From Candidatus Marispirochaeta associata (GTDB lineage Bacteria; Spirochaetota; Spirochaetia; JC444; Marispirochaetaceae), in NCBI GenBank assembly GCA_001749745.1, contig JWTM01000424.1, positions 682,001 to 746,000 on the forward strand: a DNA stretch of 64,000 nt, given 5' to 3'. Shown here in pieces: positions 1 through 8,454 of this stretch (the first letter of the stretch is position 1; the number at the start of each line of letters is the position of its first letter). The notes below the pieces were generated by a model. The model searched no databases. It saw nothing but the letters and a program-made list of their open reading frames with translations, and had not been told where the DNA came from. The position numbers and the translations under genes are program-made.

Positions 1-561
1 AAGAAACGGGCCGTCGATCTGGCGAAAGAGGGCTATGTAGCCTTCGCCCTCGATATGTACGGCGACGGCAAAGAGGTTTCCAGAGAAGAGGCGCGGAGCA
101 TGTCCGGTAAAATCGGCACCGATTACCCCCTGGTTGAAGCGCGATTTAATGCGGCGCTGGATATCCTAAAAGGGGCCGAGTATACCGATCCGGATAGAAT
201 CGGCGCCATCGGTTACTGCTTCGGCGGCGGCGTAGTCCTCAACATGGCTCGCCTCGGTACCGAGATCGAGGGTGTCGTCGGCTTTCACTCCTCGATCAAC
301 ACCGGCTTGACCGCCGGGCAGGGCGACATCAAGACGAAGATCCTCGCCATTCAGGGCGACCAGGACCCTGCTGCACCCCGCGAGAGGCAGCAGGCCTTTA
401 TCGAGGAGATGACCGCGGCCGAGGCCGACTTCTCCTACATCGTCTACGGGAACCTGCCGGCCCACAACTTCACCAACCCTGAAGGATCCTCCTACTACGA
501 GGACGAAGCCGAAATGGCCTGGGCCTCGATGCTCACCTTCTTTGATTCGCTGTTTGAATAA
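1..561 (+). CDS. Dienelactone hydrolase family protein, 5' truncated by window edge
   Basis: The reading frame is already open at base 1, so the N-terminus lies outside the window; 186 residues are visible. The text LAKEGYVAFALDMYGDG matches the N-terminal half of the dienelactone hydrolase fold. The nucleophile motif GYCFGGG puts the catalytic Cys at codon 217-219, and the rest of the triad is probably the Asp of QGDQDPAAP and the His of PAHNFTNP. Family members are cytosolic alpha/beta hydrolases that open lactones or cleave small esters; the substrate here cannot be read. A Cys rather than Ser nucleophile supports DLH over a generic esterase. It is followed by a hairpin at 604-628 and looks like the last gene of its transcript. 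Confident in family, not in substrate. Confidence 0.9.
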   Translation, partial: KKRAVDLAKEGYVAFALDMYGDGKEVSREEARSMSGKIGTDYPLVEARFNAALDILKGAEYTDPDRIGAIGYCFGGGVVLNMARLGTEIEGVVGFHSSINTGLTAGQGDIKTKILAIQGDQDPAAPRERQQAFIEEMTAAEADFSYIVYGNLPAHNFTNPEGSSYYEDEAEMAWASMLTFFDSLFE

Positions 562-603
562 AGAGAACGCACCCCTCTGCTGAGAGACGAGGAAGAGTGT
601 TTC

Positions 604-628
604 AGCCCCTTGCATTAAGCGAGGGGCT
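604..628 (+). terminator. Hairpin after dienelactone hydrolase gene
   Basis: AGCCCCT pairs perfectly with AGGGGCT over an 11-nt loop, starting 43 nt after the stop codon. The tail is only moderately T-rich (ATCCTTCT), so this is a plausible but not textbook intrinsic terminator. Confidence 0.5.
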
Positions 629-732
629 ATCCTTCTATCCCCATACTTGTACTAATCCGCATTTCTGTACTTTACTTGACTTCATGACCACCCCTGCTGA
701 AATTTCAAGCGGTAAGGATAGAGATTATTCCT

Positions 733-2205
733 ATGAAATCCCTTGATGATTACCATGATTCCATATCCCCGTACGAATTCTTCGAGTTTCTCTACAACCA
801 GGTAATTAGTCGCAAGATAACCTCGTTTACGCAACTCATGGATTTTGTCCATTACCTGCCGGTAAGTACGAAGACCACCAGGGTCTATAAGAAGCTCTTT
901 CATCTTATTAAGGAACTCAATTGGGGTGTCTTCGCGCCTATCAGTCTGGAGGAGTATCCCGCCCTCTGGAAGGCCCTGGTTCTACCCTTTCAGGCCATCG
1001 AAGGGACCGGTGATCTGAAGCGGAATACCTCCATCTCTACCGTCTATGTGGGAATGCTCGATATCCATGGTTATTCCGCCTTCTGTCTTAAATACCGGCG
1101 CAATCTCTCAATGCTGCAGCTACTCGACGACTGTATACAGGACGATATCCGCCGGATTGCGAAGAGCTACGGAGTATTGAGTTGGCGCTCCGAGGGAGAC
1201 ATGATCATCCTCGTTGCCGCAAGCGCCCGTAGCATGACCAGGGCGGCGGTCAATATCACCGACTACTTCTCGCGCCGAAGAATAATCAAGCATAAAAAGC
1301 TAATCGAGAGTAAGGTGGTCAATAAAATTATCCTGCCGGATATGAATGTATCCGGAGGAATCGCCGGGGGAAAGACCTTTACCCCCATGGTCATAACTAG
1401 GGACGGAGATATCTCCGGCGACATCATCAACACCGCCGCCCGGTTGCAGAGTTTTGCCAATCTATTAGATCCTGAGAAAACCAGGATCCTGATGACCAAT
1501 CACGTAGTCCATCAGCTCAGAAAGAACCCTCCTCGCCGGAAGGAGGATCTCTTGGGGGCTGTGAGCTACTTTAATCTCGGACGCTTTCATTTTAAGGGAA
1601 TGGATCTCCATGTGTATGAGATTCTCTTTAAGAAGAGCCAGAAGGAGCAGCTTGCCTATCAAAGGACCCTGCTCAAGCTCTACGCCGCTTTAGAGAAGGG
1701 GCGCTGGCGGGATCATATCTATATCTCCCTTATTGAAGCGATCGCCTCGGTCATCGAGCGGGCGGGGCCGATCAAGATCGAAGGCACCAGCCGCAAGGAG
1801 CTTCTAGCCCGCTGTAAGGAGGCGGTAGAGATCTATGAATCGGGTACCGACTATAAGCGGCCTATTGCGATTCTGGACCTGCTCTGTGCTTACCTTCCGC
1901 TCTTCCCCAATGCCGATCCGGTGCTGCAGATCTACGCCGATGAGATCCTTGCGAAATACAAGGTAATCGAGCACCATTTCCAGAATCATCTGGAGGCGAA
2001 CTTTCCCCATATGATCAACAAGTTCCTCAACCTCCATCAGCGGGATCTCTTCATCAAAGCGGCGAAGAGCAAGGCCGTCTATGCGCAGCTGAAGCAAGTG
2101 GGCATGCAGGAGATGATGAAGGAGAATCAGAAGTACACCTGGTACCGGATCATCGACGAAGAGCGGGATTATCTCAATATGCGGATTCATATCGGGAAGA
2201 AGTAG
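733..2205 (+). CDS. Class III nucleotidyl cyclase-like protein
   Basis: This 490-aa soluble protein has a cyclase homology domain at about residues 100-260. The motif MLDIHGYSAF (near residue 110) corresponds to the first metal-binding Asp region of class III cyclases. SEGDMIIL (near 155) corresponds to the second Asp, and GDISGDIINTAARLQ to the conserved strand-helix with the Asn-x-Ala-Ala-Arg signature. Both metal Asp positions appear present, so activity is possible; substrate specificity (ATP or GTP) cannot be told. The N-terminal 100 and C-terminal 230 residues are unrecognised, helix-rich and carry no membrane segment or obvious sensor. The start ATG follows AAGGATAGAG. It is a single-gene unit between two hairpins. 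It could instead be an inactive cyclase-fold regulator. Confidence 0.7.
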   Translation: MKSLDDYHDSISPYEFFEFLYNQVISRKITSFTQLMDFVHYLPVSTKTTRVYKKLFHLIKELNWGVFAPISLEEYPALWKALVLPFQAIEGTGDLKRNTSISTVYVGMLDIHGYSAFCLKYRRNLSMLQLLDDCIQDDIRRIAKSYGVLSWRSEGDMIILVAASARSMTRAAVNITDYFSRRRIIKHKKLIESKVVNKIILPDMNVSGGIAGGKTFTPMVITRDGDISGDIINTAARLQSFANLLDPEKTRILMTNHVVHQLRKNPPRRKEDLLGAVSYFNLGRFHFKGMDLHVYEILFKKSQKEQLAYQRTLLKLYAALEKGRWRDHIYISLIEAIASVIERAGPIKIEGTSRKELLARCKEAVEIYESGTDYKRPIAILDLLCAYLPLFPNADPVLQIYADEILAKYKVIEHHFQNHLEANFPHMINKFLNLHQRDLFIKAAKSKAVYAQLKQVGMQEMMKENQKYTWYRIIDEERDYLNMRIHIGKK

Positions 2206-2225
2206 GGGGGCGGCAGACTGCCCCA

Positions 2226-2256
2226 TGCCCCGGATTACTATTTCAGTAGCGGGGCA
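2226..2256. terminator. Bidirectional hairpin between convergent genes
   Basis: TGCCCCG pairs with CGGGGCA, with an additional ACT/AGT pairing inside. It lies between the convergent ends of the cyclase-like gene and the lipoprotein gene and can serve both strands. Confidence 0.6.
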
Positions 2257-2277
2257 GGGTAGCTGCTTTATTGTGAG

Positions 2278-3093
2278 TTAATCCTCTTTCTTATTGCCCT
2301 TGCCGCGCCCGGGATGATCATCGTCGTCATCGACGAGCTCGTGCTGCAGTTCCGGAAGAGTCAGGCCGTCGAAGATGATCTCTTTCAGGTAATCCCGCAC
2401 GGCGTTATCATGCAGACGGGAGTGGAACTGGGCGACTAGCGCATTGATATTCATGCCGGTGGCTTGGGAGAGATCAAGAAGCGTTTGAGCAGTAGCGTAG
2501 ATGTCCTCAGCCTTGTACTCCTCGGGGAAGGAGCGTCCGAGATCTCGGGCTGCTTCCTTGGCAGAGTCGACAGAGAGGGGCTCTGGTTCGGGATCCGATT
2601 CGGTTTCGTCGGGATTTTCGCTTTCCGGTTCTGAGCTGGGGTCGGTAGAGGAATCAGATTCGGAATCGGTCTTTGTCTTAGTGGACGGGTCTTTTGTTTC
2701 CGGCGCGGTGATTAGGGCTTCTAGTTCGGCCGGTGTATAGCCGTCGACAATGACTCTGTTGAGAAATTCAATCAGCATCTGATCATCAATAATAGTAGAG
2801 AGCAGACCATTCAACTCATCGGCATCTAGATTGAAGCTGTCGGCGATGTTCATGATTACGATAGCCGCTGCGTAGATCTCGTCTACATTGTAATTATCAG
2901 AAAGCTCTGAAATCGCCTCGCTAAGGGCTGTCGTATACTCTTCAGTTGCTGATACGGAATCGTCGCTCGGATCGGAATCGAAAGATTCAATTGCATTGCT
3001 GCTCGCAGGGGCAGACCCAGTATGTGCCCCACCGCTGCTGCATGCCGTAAATAGAACCGTAATGGCAATAATCATGACCAGTATTTGTTTCAT
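2278..3093 (-). CDS. Putative lipoprotein with tandem duplicated domain
   Basis: The 271-aa product begins with a signal peptide ending in the lipobox FTAC, with Cys18 as the likely lipidation site, so it should be membrane anchored. Two similar helical blocks follow. The first (about 51-131) contains DEIYAAA and VIVDGYTPAELEAL; the second (about 177-258) contains EDIYATA and IIFDGLTLPELQHEL. The spacing between matching motifs is the same in both, so this is an internal duplication. They are joined by a low-complexity Ser/Asp/Glu/Pro linker (about 132-176), and the C-terminus is Asp- and Lys-rich. I recognise no family. A good ribosome site (AAGGGG) precedes the ATG. Function unknown; a surface or periplasmic scaffold is only a guess. 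Confidence 0.75.
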   Translation of the reverse strand: MKQILVMIIAITVLFTACSSGGAHTGSAPASSNAIESFDSDPSDDSVSATEEYTTALSEAISELSDNYNVDEIYAAAIVIMNIADSFNLDADELNGLLSTIIDDQMLIEFLNRVIVDGYTPAELEALITAPETKDPSTKTKTDSESDSSTDPSSEPESENPDETESDPEPEPLSVDSAKEAARDLGRSFPEEYKAEDIYATAQTLLDLSQATGMNINALVAQFHSRLHDNAVRDYLKEIIFDGLTLPELQHELVDDDDDHPGRGKGNKKED

Positions 3094-3190
3094 CTCTATC
3101 CCCTTCTACACAATTAATGCAAGAATCATGCCGACAGTGTAATTGTATGTAGTTAAGAGATTTAAGTTCGATTCTTACGTTCTTTGCTGT

Positions 3191-3234
3191 ATGCAGGATG
3201 CATATCCTATGCAGAATGCATCGGCTATATGCAT
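3191..3234. repeat. Five ATGCA repeats upstream of the E2-like gene
   Basis: ATGCA occurs at 3191, 3198, 3209, 3216 and 3229, and three copies are the palindrome ATGCAT. The first four form an 18-bp direct repeat (ATGCAGRATGCAT plus spacer). The block sits 60-100 bases before the preferred start codon at 3293 and may be a regulator binding array. If translation started earlier, at 3209, it would partly be coding. Confidence 0.45.
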
Positions 3235-3292
3235 AGCGGGACGGAGGGATCTACGGCTTGCGCCGGAACAGAAAATCACCTACAACTACTCT

Positions 3293-4177
3293 ATGGCTGA
3301 TGTGAAATACCGCCGGCGTTTCGGCGACCGGTATGACGGACGTCGCTTGAGGAGTTTAAGTCCGTTTTATCAGATCACCCCCTTTATCATGCGTACGAGG
3401 GTAGATGCCCAAGACTATTTCGAGGATAAGATCTATATCGAACAGGCCGAGAACTGGTTACGCAGTCTGCGCGATCGAGGCAACCCGGACATCGGCATTC
3501 TGCATCTCTTCATAGCCGTATTGGTTCGGGCCTTCTCGCAGAAGCCGCGGATCAATCGCTTCGTCGCGGGACAAAGAATTTATTCCCGCAACACAATCCA
3601 GATCACTCTGGCCATCAAGAAGAGGCTCCACGAGGACGGGCTGGAGACAACCCTCAAGATGGAGTTCGGGCCCCGGGACACGATCTTTGATGTGGCGGAG
3701 AAAGTAAACCGAGCCATAGCGGAGAATAGGGATACCGGGACCTCAAACGAGACCGACAAGACGGCGAAGCTCTTCATGTTCTTCCCGCGCGCACTCCTCC
3801 GTTCCGCCATTGCCGGACTCCGAATTCTCGACTATTACGGACTGCTTCCGAAAGCAATTCATGACGCCAGTCCCTTTCACACCGGTGCATTCATAACCGA
3901 CCTCGGATCACTCGGCATCAAACCGATCTATCATCACATCTACGATTTCGGCACCACCTCCCTCTTTCTCGCCTTCGGCAAGAAGGAGCGGGAGCTCTTC
4001 CTCGGGCCGGACGGAAGCGTCGGCACGCGGAAATATATCCCTATCAAGGTGGTGAACGACGAGCGAATCTGCGACGGCCACTACTACGCGGCGGCCTTTA
4101 AGTATATTCGCAATCTCTTCCAGCACCCGGAGATCCTGGAAGAATCTCCGGAAACCGTGGTGGCGGACATCGAGTAG
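3293..4177 (+). CDS. Stand-alone E2-like (2-oxoacid dehydrogenase acyltransferase fold) protein
   Basis: The 294-aa product resembles the catalytic domain of dihydrolipoamide acyltransferases and the related chloramphenicol acetyltransferase fold, without lipoyl or subunit-binding domains. The opening YRRRFGDRYDGRRLR and the block ITPFIM are typical of a lone E2-like family seen in anaerobes. GAFITDLGSLGI matches the E2 core beta region, and DERICDG near the C-terminus lies where E2 enzymes carry DHRxxDG. The catalytic His is therefore Glu here, which may be a family trait and argues against ordinary acyltransfer. The frame is open further upstream (to 3143), but that text is not protein-like, so the Met before ADVKYRRR is chosen; no strong ribosome site is visible. 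No E1 or E3 partner is nearby. Confidence 0.7.
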   Translation: MADVKYRRRFGDRYDGRRLRSLSPFYQITPFIMRTRVDAQDYFEDKIYIEQAENWLRSLRDRGNPDIGILHLFIAVLVRAFSQKPRINRFVAGQRIYSRNTIQITLAIKKRLHEDGLETTLKMEFGPRDTIFDVAEKVNRAIAENRDTGTSNETDKTAKLFMFFPRALLRSAIAGLRILDYYGLLPKAIHDASPFHTGAFITDLGSLGIKPIYHHIYDFGTTSLFLAFGKKERELFLGPDGSVGTRKYIPIKVVNDERICDGHYYAAAFKYIRNLFQHPEILEESPETVVADIE

Positions 4178-4195
4178 GGGCGGGGTTCGCTCTAT

Positions 4196-5119
4196 TCATA
4201 CTCTACTACTCGTATTTGACGGCTCAACCTGAACCGACTGTCGAATGCACTCGATATATTCACGGATATGAGGTTTCTTCAACGCCGCTTGGCGATAGAC
4301 CATGCCGCTGGGGAAAGATGCCCGCCGCATATCGGGATGGATCTCTTTTAGTCCGAACTGTTCGGCGATGTGATGAATATACTCCGGCAGTGAGGTGATG
4401 TACTGCGTAGTACTGACAACCTCCAGCAGGTTGATCATCGATCCGCTGATATAGCGAACGTTTCTGAAATAGTGCTTGCTAAACTGATGATCATCGTCCA
4501 TGTCTCGGGCGGAAGCAAGATTCGTATGAGAAAAAACGGCAAAATCGTAATCTAATAGATCCTTTTCTGTTATCGACGCCTTCTGAAAGAGCGGATGGTC
4601 CCAGGCGGCAAAGAAAGAGAAACAGACGTTCATCAGATGCTCGAAGACGACTCCGGTTACGGGCTGGAGGTTGCCGATGTCGCAAAAGATTATGTCGAAC
4701 TCGGACCGCAGAAACTGATCATAGAGTAAATGGGAAAACCCGGTAACGATCTGCAGCTGAATATCCGGGAAACTCTGCCTGTAGCGGTTGACAGCGTCGG
4801 GAAAGACGCCGTATTGCCAGACGATACCGGACCCGATTCTGAGGCTCAAGCGCTTCTGATTCTTCATGTAGTCGATCTCGTCCAGAGCATACTGAAACTC
4901 GTGTTCCATCGAGCACACCTGTTGATAGAGCACCCGGCCGTATTCCGTCAGTTCAACGCCTTTGTTCTTGCGGATGAAGAGCTGCACCCCCAGCTGCTCC
5001 TCCAGGAGTTTTATACTGCGGGAGAGCGCGGGCTGGGCGATATAGAGCTTATGAGAAGCCTGCAGAATAGATCCTGTTTCGACTACCGCTTTGAAATGTT
5101 CGAAGTATCTGTGCAGCAT
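4196..5119 (-). CDS. LysR-family transcriptional regulator
   Basis: The 307-aa protein has the N-terminal winged helix-turn-helix of LysR regulators (residues 1-60, with GSILQASHKLYIAQPALSRS and LEEQLGVQLF), followed by a periplasmic-binding-like effector domain. It starts with AAGGAGGAGAAA before ATG. It is divergent from the tctC transporter operon and shares with it a 166-bp intergenic region holding an inverted repeat with T-N11-A geometry. By the usual LysR logic it should control the tct-sulfatase operon in response to the transported acid. The effector is unknown. Confidence 0.92.
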   Translation of the reverse strand: MLHRYFEHFKAVVETGSILQASHKLYIAQPALSRSIKLLEEQLGVQLFIRKNKGVELTEYGRVLYQQVCSMEHEFQYALDEIDYMKNQKRLSLRIGSGIVWQYGVFPDAVNRYRQSFPDIQLQIVTGFSHLLYDQFLRSEFDIIFCDIGNLQPVTGVVFEHLMNVCFSFFAAWDHPLFQKASITEKDLLDYDFAVFSHTNLASARDMDDDHQFSKHYFRNVRYISGSMINLLEVVSTTQYITSLPEYIHHIAEQFGLKEIHPDMRRASFPSGMVYRQAALKKPHIREYIECIRQSVQVEPSNTSSRV

Positions 5120-5181
5120 TTTCTCCTCCTTGGTTCGCCGACTACTTGGATGGTATAAAATAATTATATATCAATCAAGAA

Positions 5182-5200
5182 ATATTGTATTAGACAATAT
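5182..5200. promoter_or_regulatory. LysR-type binding site in the divergent intergenic region
   Basis: ATATTGT and ACAATAT form a perfect 7-bp inverted repeat around a 5-bp centre, containing the T-N11-A core typical of LysR boxes. It lies 62 bases upstream of the regulator's start codon and 85 bases upstream of tctC. Confidence 0.7.
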
Positions 5201-5285
5201 ACCAAACTCGGTGTTTACTAATTACAAGCAGCGACCCGCAGTGCGGTCGCCGCAAAATCTTCGCCAATCAAATTAGGAGGCATGA

Positions 5286-6290
5286 ATGAAACGAGCAGCT
5301 ATTATTCTCTTGGTATGCGTGATGGCAAGTACGGTCGTCTTCGCAAACGGACAGGGAGAGAGCAATTTCCCCGACCGTCCGATCCAGAACATCTTCCCCT
5401 GGGGCCCGGGCGCTACCTATGCTACCTCGCAGTACGTGGCAAATGCGATGGGGGAGAGACTCGGCGTCAATGTAACCGTTACCTCCACCACCGGCGCCAG
5501 CGGCGTCAAGGCTGCGATGACCGTGCTTTCGAAGCCTGCGGACGGCTATACCATCTTCGACGGCTACGTTGCGCCGCTGATCCTCTCGCCGCTGTTCGGC
5601 AAGACGGATTACACCTTTGAGGATTTCAAACCCCTCTACGGGGTAGCGTCGAACGCATTCACGATTGTGGTTAAAAAGGATGATTCCCGTTTTCCTGATC
5701 TCAAAAGCCTCATCGAATACGCACAAGCCAACCCTGGCGAGTTGAGCTACAGCGCCGGAGGGGAGATCTCCTTGCCGCACATGTCGGCGGCGTCGCTCCT
5801 GAAGAATACCGGAGCCGTTACGCGCCATATCCCCTATCCTGATGCTAACATGGGTTTGAAGGATCTGCTGGCGGGAGAGCTTGATTTCAACGTGATGAAC
5901 TCCGGCGGGTATAATACCTACAAGGACGAGGTTCGGATCCTGGCGGTGTTGAGCGATCTGCCCCAGCCTGCCTTCCCCGGCCAGCCCTTGGTCAAGGATT
6001 TCGGTTACTCGATCGGTCTCGACGGGCTGGCGGCGACCGGATGGACCTGGTGGGTCGTTCGTAAAGAGACTCCCGACGCTGTGGTCGAGAAGCTGCGCAC
6101 CGCCCTGAAGGCGGCGCTGGATGATCCGGAGGTTCAGAAGACCGTCTCAGAAATGGGATATCTTCCGATGCCGACCGATACCTACAGCCCCGAGAACTAC
6201 ATTGATCAGTGCACTCTAATGTCGAGTCAGTTGGAAGCGGCGCTGGATGCGATTGAGTGGGAGAAAGAGGAGATCAAGAAATACAATTGA
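5286..6290 (+). CDS. tctC: Tripartite tricarboxylate transporter substrate-binding protein
   Basis: The 334-aa secreted protein belongs to the TctC/BugT family: after the signal peptide comes FPDRPIQNIFPWGPGA, the hallmark first strand, and later SYSAGGEISLPHMSAA. It binds a carboxylate ligand and delivers it to the TctAB membrane pair using an ion gradient, not ATP. The signal peptide ends VVFANGQGES with no Cys, so it is probably released into the periplasm or held by the uncleaved peptide rather than lipidated. AGGAGG lies 5 bases before ATG. A hairpin separates it from tctB, which would allow a higher level of binding protein than of permease. The ligand cannot be predicted. Confidence 0.93.
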   Translation: MKRAAIILLVCVMASTVVFANGQGESNFPDRPIQNIFPWGPGATYATSQYVANAMGERLGVNVTVTSTTGASGVKAAMTVLSKPADGYTIFDGYVAPLILSPLFGKTDYTFEDFKPLYGVASNAFTIVVKKDDSRFPDLKSLIEYAQANPGELSYSAGGEISLPHMSAASLLKNTGAVTRHIPYPDANMGLKDLLAGELDFNVMNSGGYNTYKDEVRILAVLSDLPQPAFPGQPLVKDFGYSIGLDGLAATGWTWWVVRKETPDAVVEKLRTALKAALDDPEVQKTVSEMGYLPMPTDTYSPENYIDQCTLMSSQLEAALDAIEWEKEEIKKYN

Positions 6291-6321
6291 TCCGCTGAAC
6301 CTGCTTTAGGGGATTGATCAT

Positions 6322-6353
6322 CCCGGGGTGTTCGGAATGTCCGGGCGCCCCGG
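6322..6353 (+). terminator. Intercistronic hairpin between tctC and tctB
   Basis: CCGGGG at 6323-6328 pairs with CCCCGG at 6348-6353 and the tail is TTTATTAT. Its place between a binding-protein gene and its permease genes suggests partial termination or 3'-end protection of the tctC message. Confidence 0.6.
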
Positions 6354-6386
6354 TTTATTATATCTGGCTTTCAGGACGGAGGAGTT

Positions 6387-6893
6387 GTGAAGATTAGTCG
6401 TAGGCAGATACAGGAATTGATCGTCGCATGGTGTCTGGGGATACCCGCGCTGATAGCGCTATTCCGAATACACACCCGATTCGTAGAACTTGAAATGCAT
6501 ACCGGCGGGGGTGAGCAGAATGCCGCTCTCTTTCCCCGTCTTCTCTCCTGGCTACTGCTTGTACTCGTCGCGGGCAGATCCCTCGGGGTGCTACTGCCGT
6601 CAATTCGAGGTCAGGTGTTGGAGGAAGAAGCCGTGGTGATCCTGGTGCGGGGAAGCAGGGCACGGGTGTTACAAACTCTTGGAACCCTCTGCCTCTATTT
6701 CGTGGCTCTGAACTATATTGGATACTATGTCTCTACCCCGATCGTCCTGGCGGTATTCTATTACATCCTGAATATCCGCAAGCCCCTTCCCCTAGCGGCG
6801 CTCTCGATTGGAACGACCCTCGTTATCTGGTTTACCTTCGCGGTTATACTCAATGTAGTGCTTCCGGTTGGACGACTGGGACTCTACTGGTAA
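6387..6893 (+). CDS. tctB: Tripartite tricarboxylate transporter small membrane subunit
   Basis: This 168-aa hydrophobic protein has about four predicted membrane segments (near residues 12-28, 48-68, 95-115 and 125-160) and the position and size of TctB. It starts at GTG, placed 2 bases after GGAGGAG, and ends 9 bases before tctA. TctB is a poorly conserved accessory subunit that pairs with TctA; assignment rests on size, topology and the tctC-tctB-tctA order more than on motifs. Confidence 0.85.
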   Translation: MKISRRQIQELIVAWCLGIPALIALFRIHTRFVELEMHTGGGEQNAALFPRLLSWLLLVLVAGRSLGVLLPSIRGQVLEEEAVVILVRGSRARVLQTLGTLCLYFVALNYIGYYVSTPIVLAVFYYILNIRKPLPLAALSIGTTLVIWFTFAVILNVVLPVGRLGLYW

Positions 6894-6902
6894 GGAGCCG
6901 GT

Positions 6903-8414
6903 ATGTTGACTGAAATTTTCCTGGCCGGTATTCCCGTCTATTTCGGGTTCCTGCAGATTATCCTAACCGCGTTCGGCGTCTTCATGGGGATCATTATCGG
7001 TATCCTACCCGGGCTTGGTCCGCTTCTGGGTCTAACCCTGCTGACGCCGATGGCCATGAACATGAACCCCTACGCCGGGATGGGGCTGCTGATCGGCATC
7101 TTTGTCGGTGGAACCGCCGGCGGCGCGATCTCCGCTATCCTTCTCAGGATTCCGGGTACGCCGATTGCGGCGGCTACCCTACTCGACGGCTATCCCCTCG
7201 CCCAGCAGGGACGGGGACCTTTCGCCGTCAGTCTGGCTATCTCGACCTCCGCCCTCGGCGGAATCATCGGCGGCATCTATCTGATTTTCTTCTCTCCGCT
7301 GCTCGCGAGAATAGCCCTCAAGTTCTCTCCCCCCGAATACTTTGCTTTAGCGCTGACCGGGGTATTCTGCATCGCCGTAGTCTCGAGAGAATCGACCACG
7401 AAGGGGCTTATGACCGGTGCCCTCGGACTGCTGTTGGCGACCATCGGCATGGATCCCTTTATGAGCAACTTCAGGTTCACCTTCGGCACCCTGGCACTCT
7501 CCGGCGGGATAGGGATCGTCGCGATGGTGATCGGACTCTTTGCGGTCAGCGAAATGCTGTTGCAGGTGGAGAAGGGGGATTTCGACCACAGTCCCCATCT
7601 CAAGGCCTTCCTGCCGCCGCTCGATTCAATAACCGAGAACTTCAGGCAGGGCTTCAATCTGCTCCGTTCCAGTACGCTCGGTACCTTCATCGGGGCTCTG
7701 CCGGGGGCGGGATCGGTAATCGCGAGCTTCGTATCCTATGCGGTAGCAAAGAACAGTTCGCGCACACCGGAGAAGTTCGGCACCGGCAATCCCGCCGGAG
7801 TAATCGCGACCGAATCGGCCAATAACGCCTGCTGCGGCGGCACCCTGATCCCGTCGCTGACGATGGCCCTGCCCGGCGATCCTTGCTCCGCGATGCTGCT
7901 GGCGGCCCTGATGCTTTTAGGGTATATTCCCGGCCCCAGACTGTTTGTGCAGAATCAGGATTTGGTCGGCGGTATCTTCCTGGCCTACATCGGCTCGAAT
8001 ATCTTCCTCTTTGTAATCGGGCTCGCCTTCCTGCCGCTCTTCGTCAAGATCCTGAACGTGCGCAAGAAGTTCCTGATTCCGATTATCCTGATTCTCTGCG
8101 CGGTCGGCTCCTATGGGATGGAGACCTCGATCAACGATCTGTGGATCACGCTGGCCTTCGGTATTCTGGCCTTCGTGATTCAGAAATTCGGGTATCCCCT
8201 GGCGCCGTTCGTCATAGCCCGGGTGCTCGGCCCGATCATGGAAGAGAACTTCCGACGCTCCCTGATCATGTCCGGCGATGATCCGATGATTTTTCTGACT
8301 CGACCGATCACCGTCGGGATACTGATCTTCAACCTTCTGCTTCTGCTGGTTACCGTGGTTCCCCTCAACCGGTTCGCACGATTTTTTCCGCGACGCAGCA
8401 GGCGGAACGGGTAG
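6903..8414 (+). CDS. tctA: Tripartite tricarboxylate transporter large permease
   Basis: The 503-aa protein is the TctA channel subunit. Near the N-terminus GIIIGILPGLGPLLGLTLL matches the signature glycine/proline-rich segment, and a second related block (TFIGALPGAGSVIASFVSYA) occurs at about residues 260-280, as expected for the two inverted halves. Many hydrophobic segments cover the whole length. It works with TctB and the binding protein TctC in secondary, ion-coupled import. The gene follows tctB closely and precedes the sulfatase by 40 bases, so all four genes are probably one transcript. Confidence 0.95.
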   Translation: MLTEIFLAGIPVYFGFLQIILTAFGVFMGIIIGILPGLGPLLGLTLLTPMAMNMNPYAGMGLLIGIFVGGTAGGAISAILLRIPGTPIAAATLLDGYPLAQQGRGPFAVSLAISTSALGGIIGGIYLIFFSPLLARIALKFSPPEYFALALTGVFCIAVVSRESTTKGLMTGALGLLLATIGMDPFMSNFRFTFGTLALSGGIGIVAMVIGLFAVSEMLLQVEKGDFDHSPHLKAFLPPLDSITENFRQGFNLLRSSTLGTFIGALPGAGSVIASFVSYAVAKNSSRTPEKFGTGNPAGVIATESANNACCGGTLIPSLTMALPGDPCSAMLLAALMLLGYIPGPRLFVQNQDLVGGIFLAYIGSNIFLFVIGLAFLPLFVKILNVRKKFLIPIILILCAVGSYGMETSINDLWITLAFGILAFVIQKFGYPLAPFVIARVLGPIMEENFRRSLIMSGDDPMIFLTRPITVGILIFNLLLLLVTVVPLNRFARFFPRRSRRNG

Positions 8415-8454
8415 CGCCGCTCTGAGATCCGAATAGTATAGGAGATGCAACCAC

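Noticed and set aside
3143..3292. N-terminal extension of the E2-like protein
   Set aside because: The extension is Cys/Met/Tyr-rich without homology-like pattern and lacks a ribosome site, whereas the family start is the Met before ADVKYRRR.
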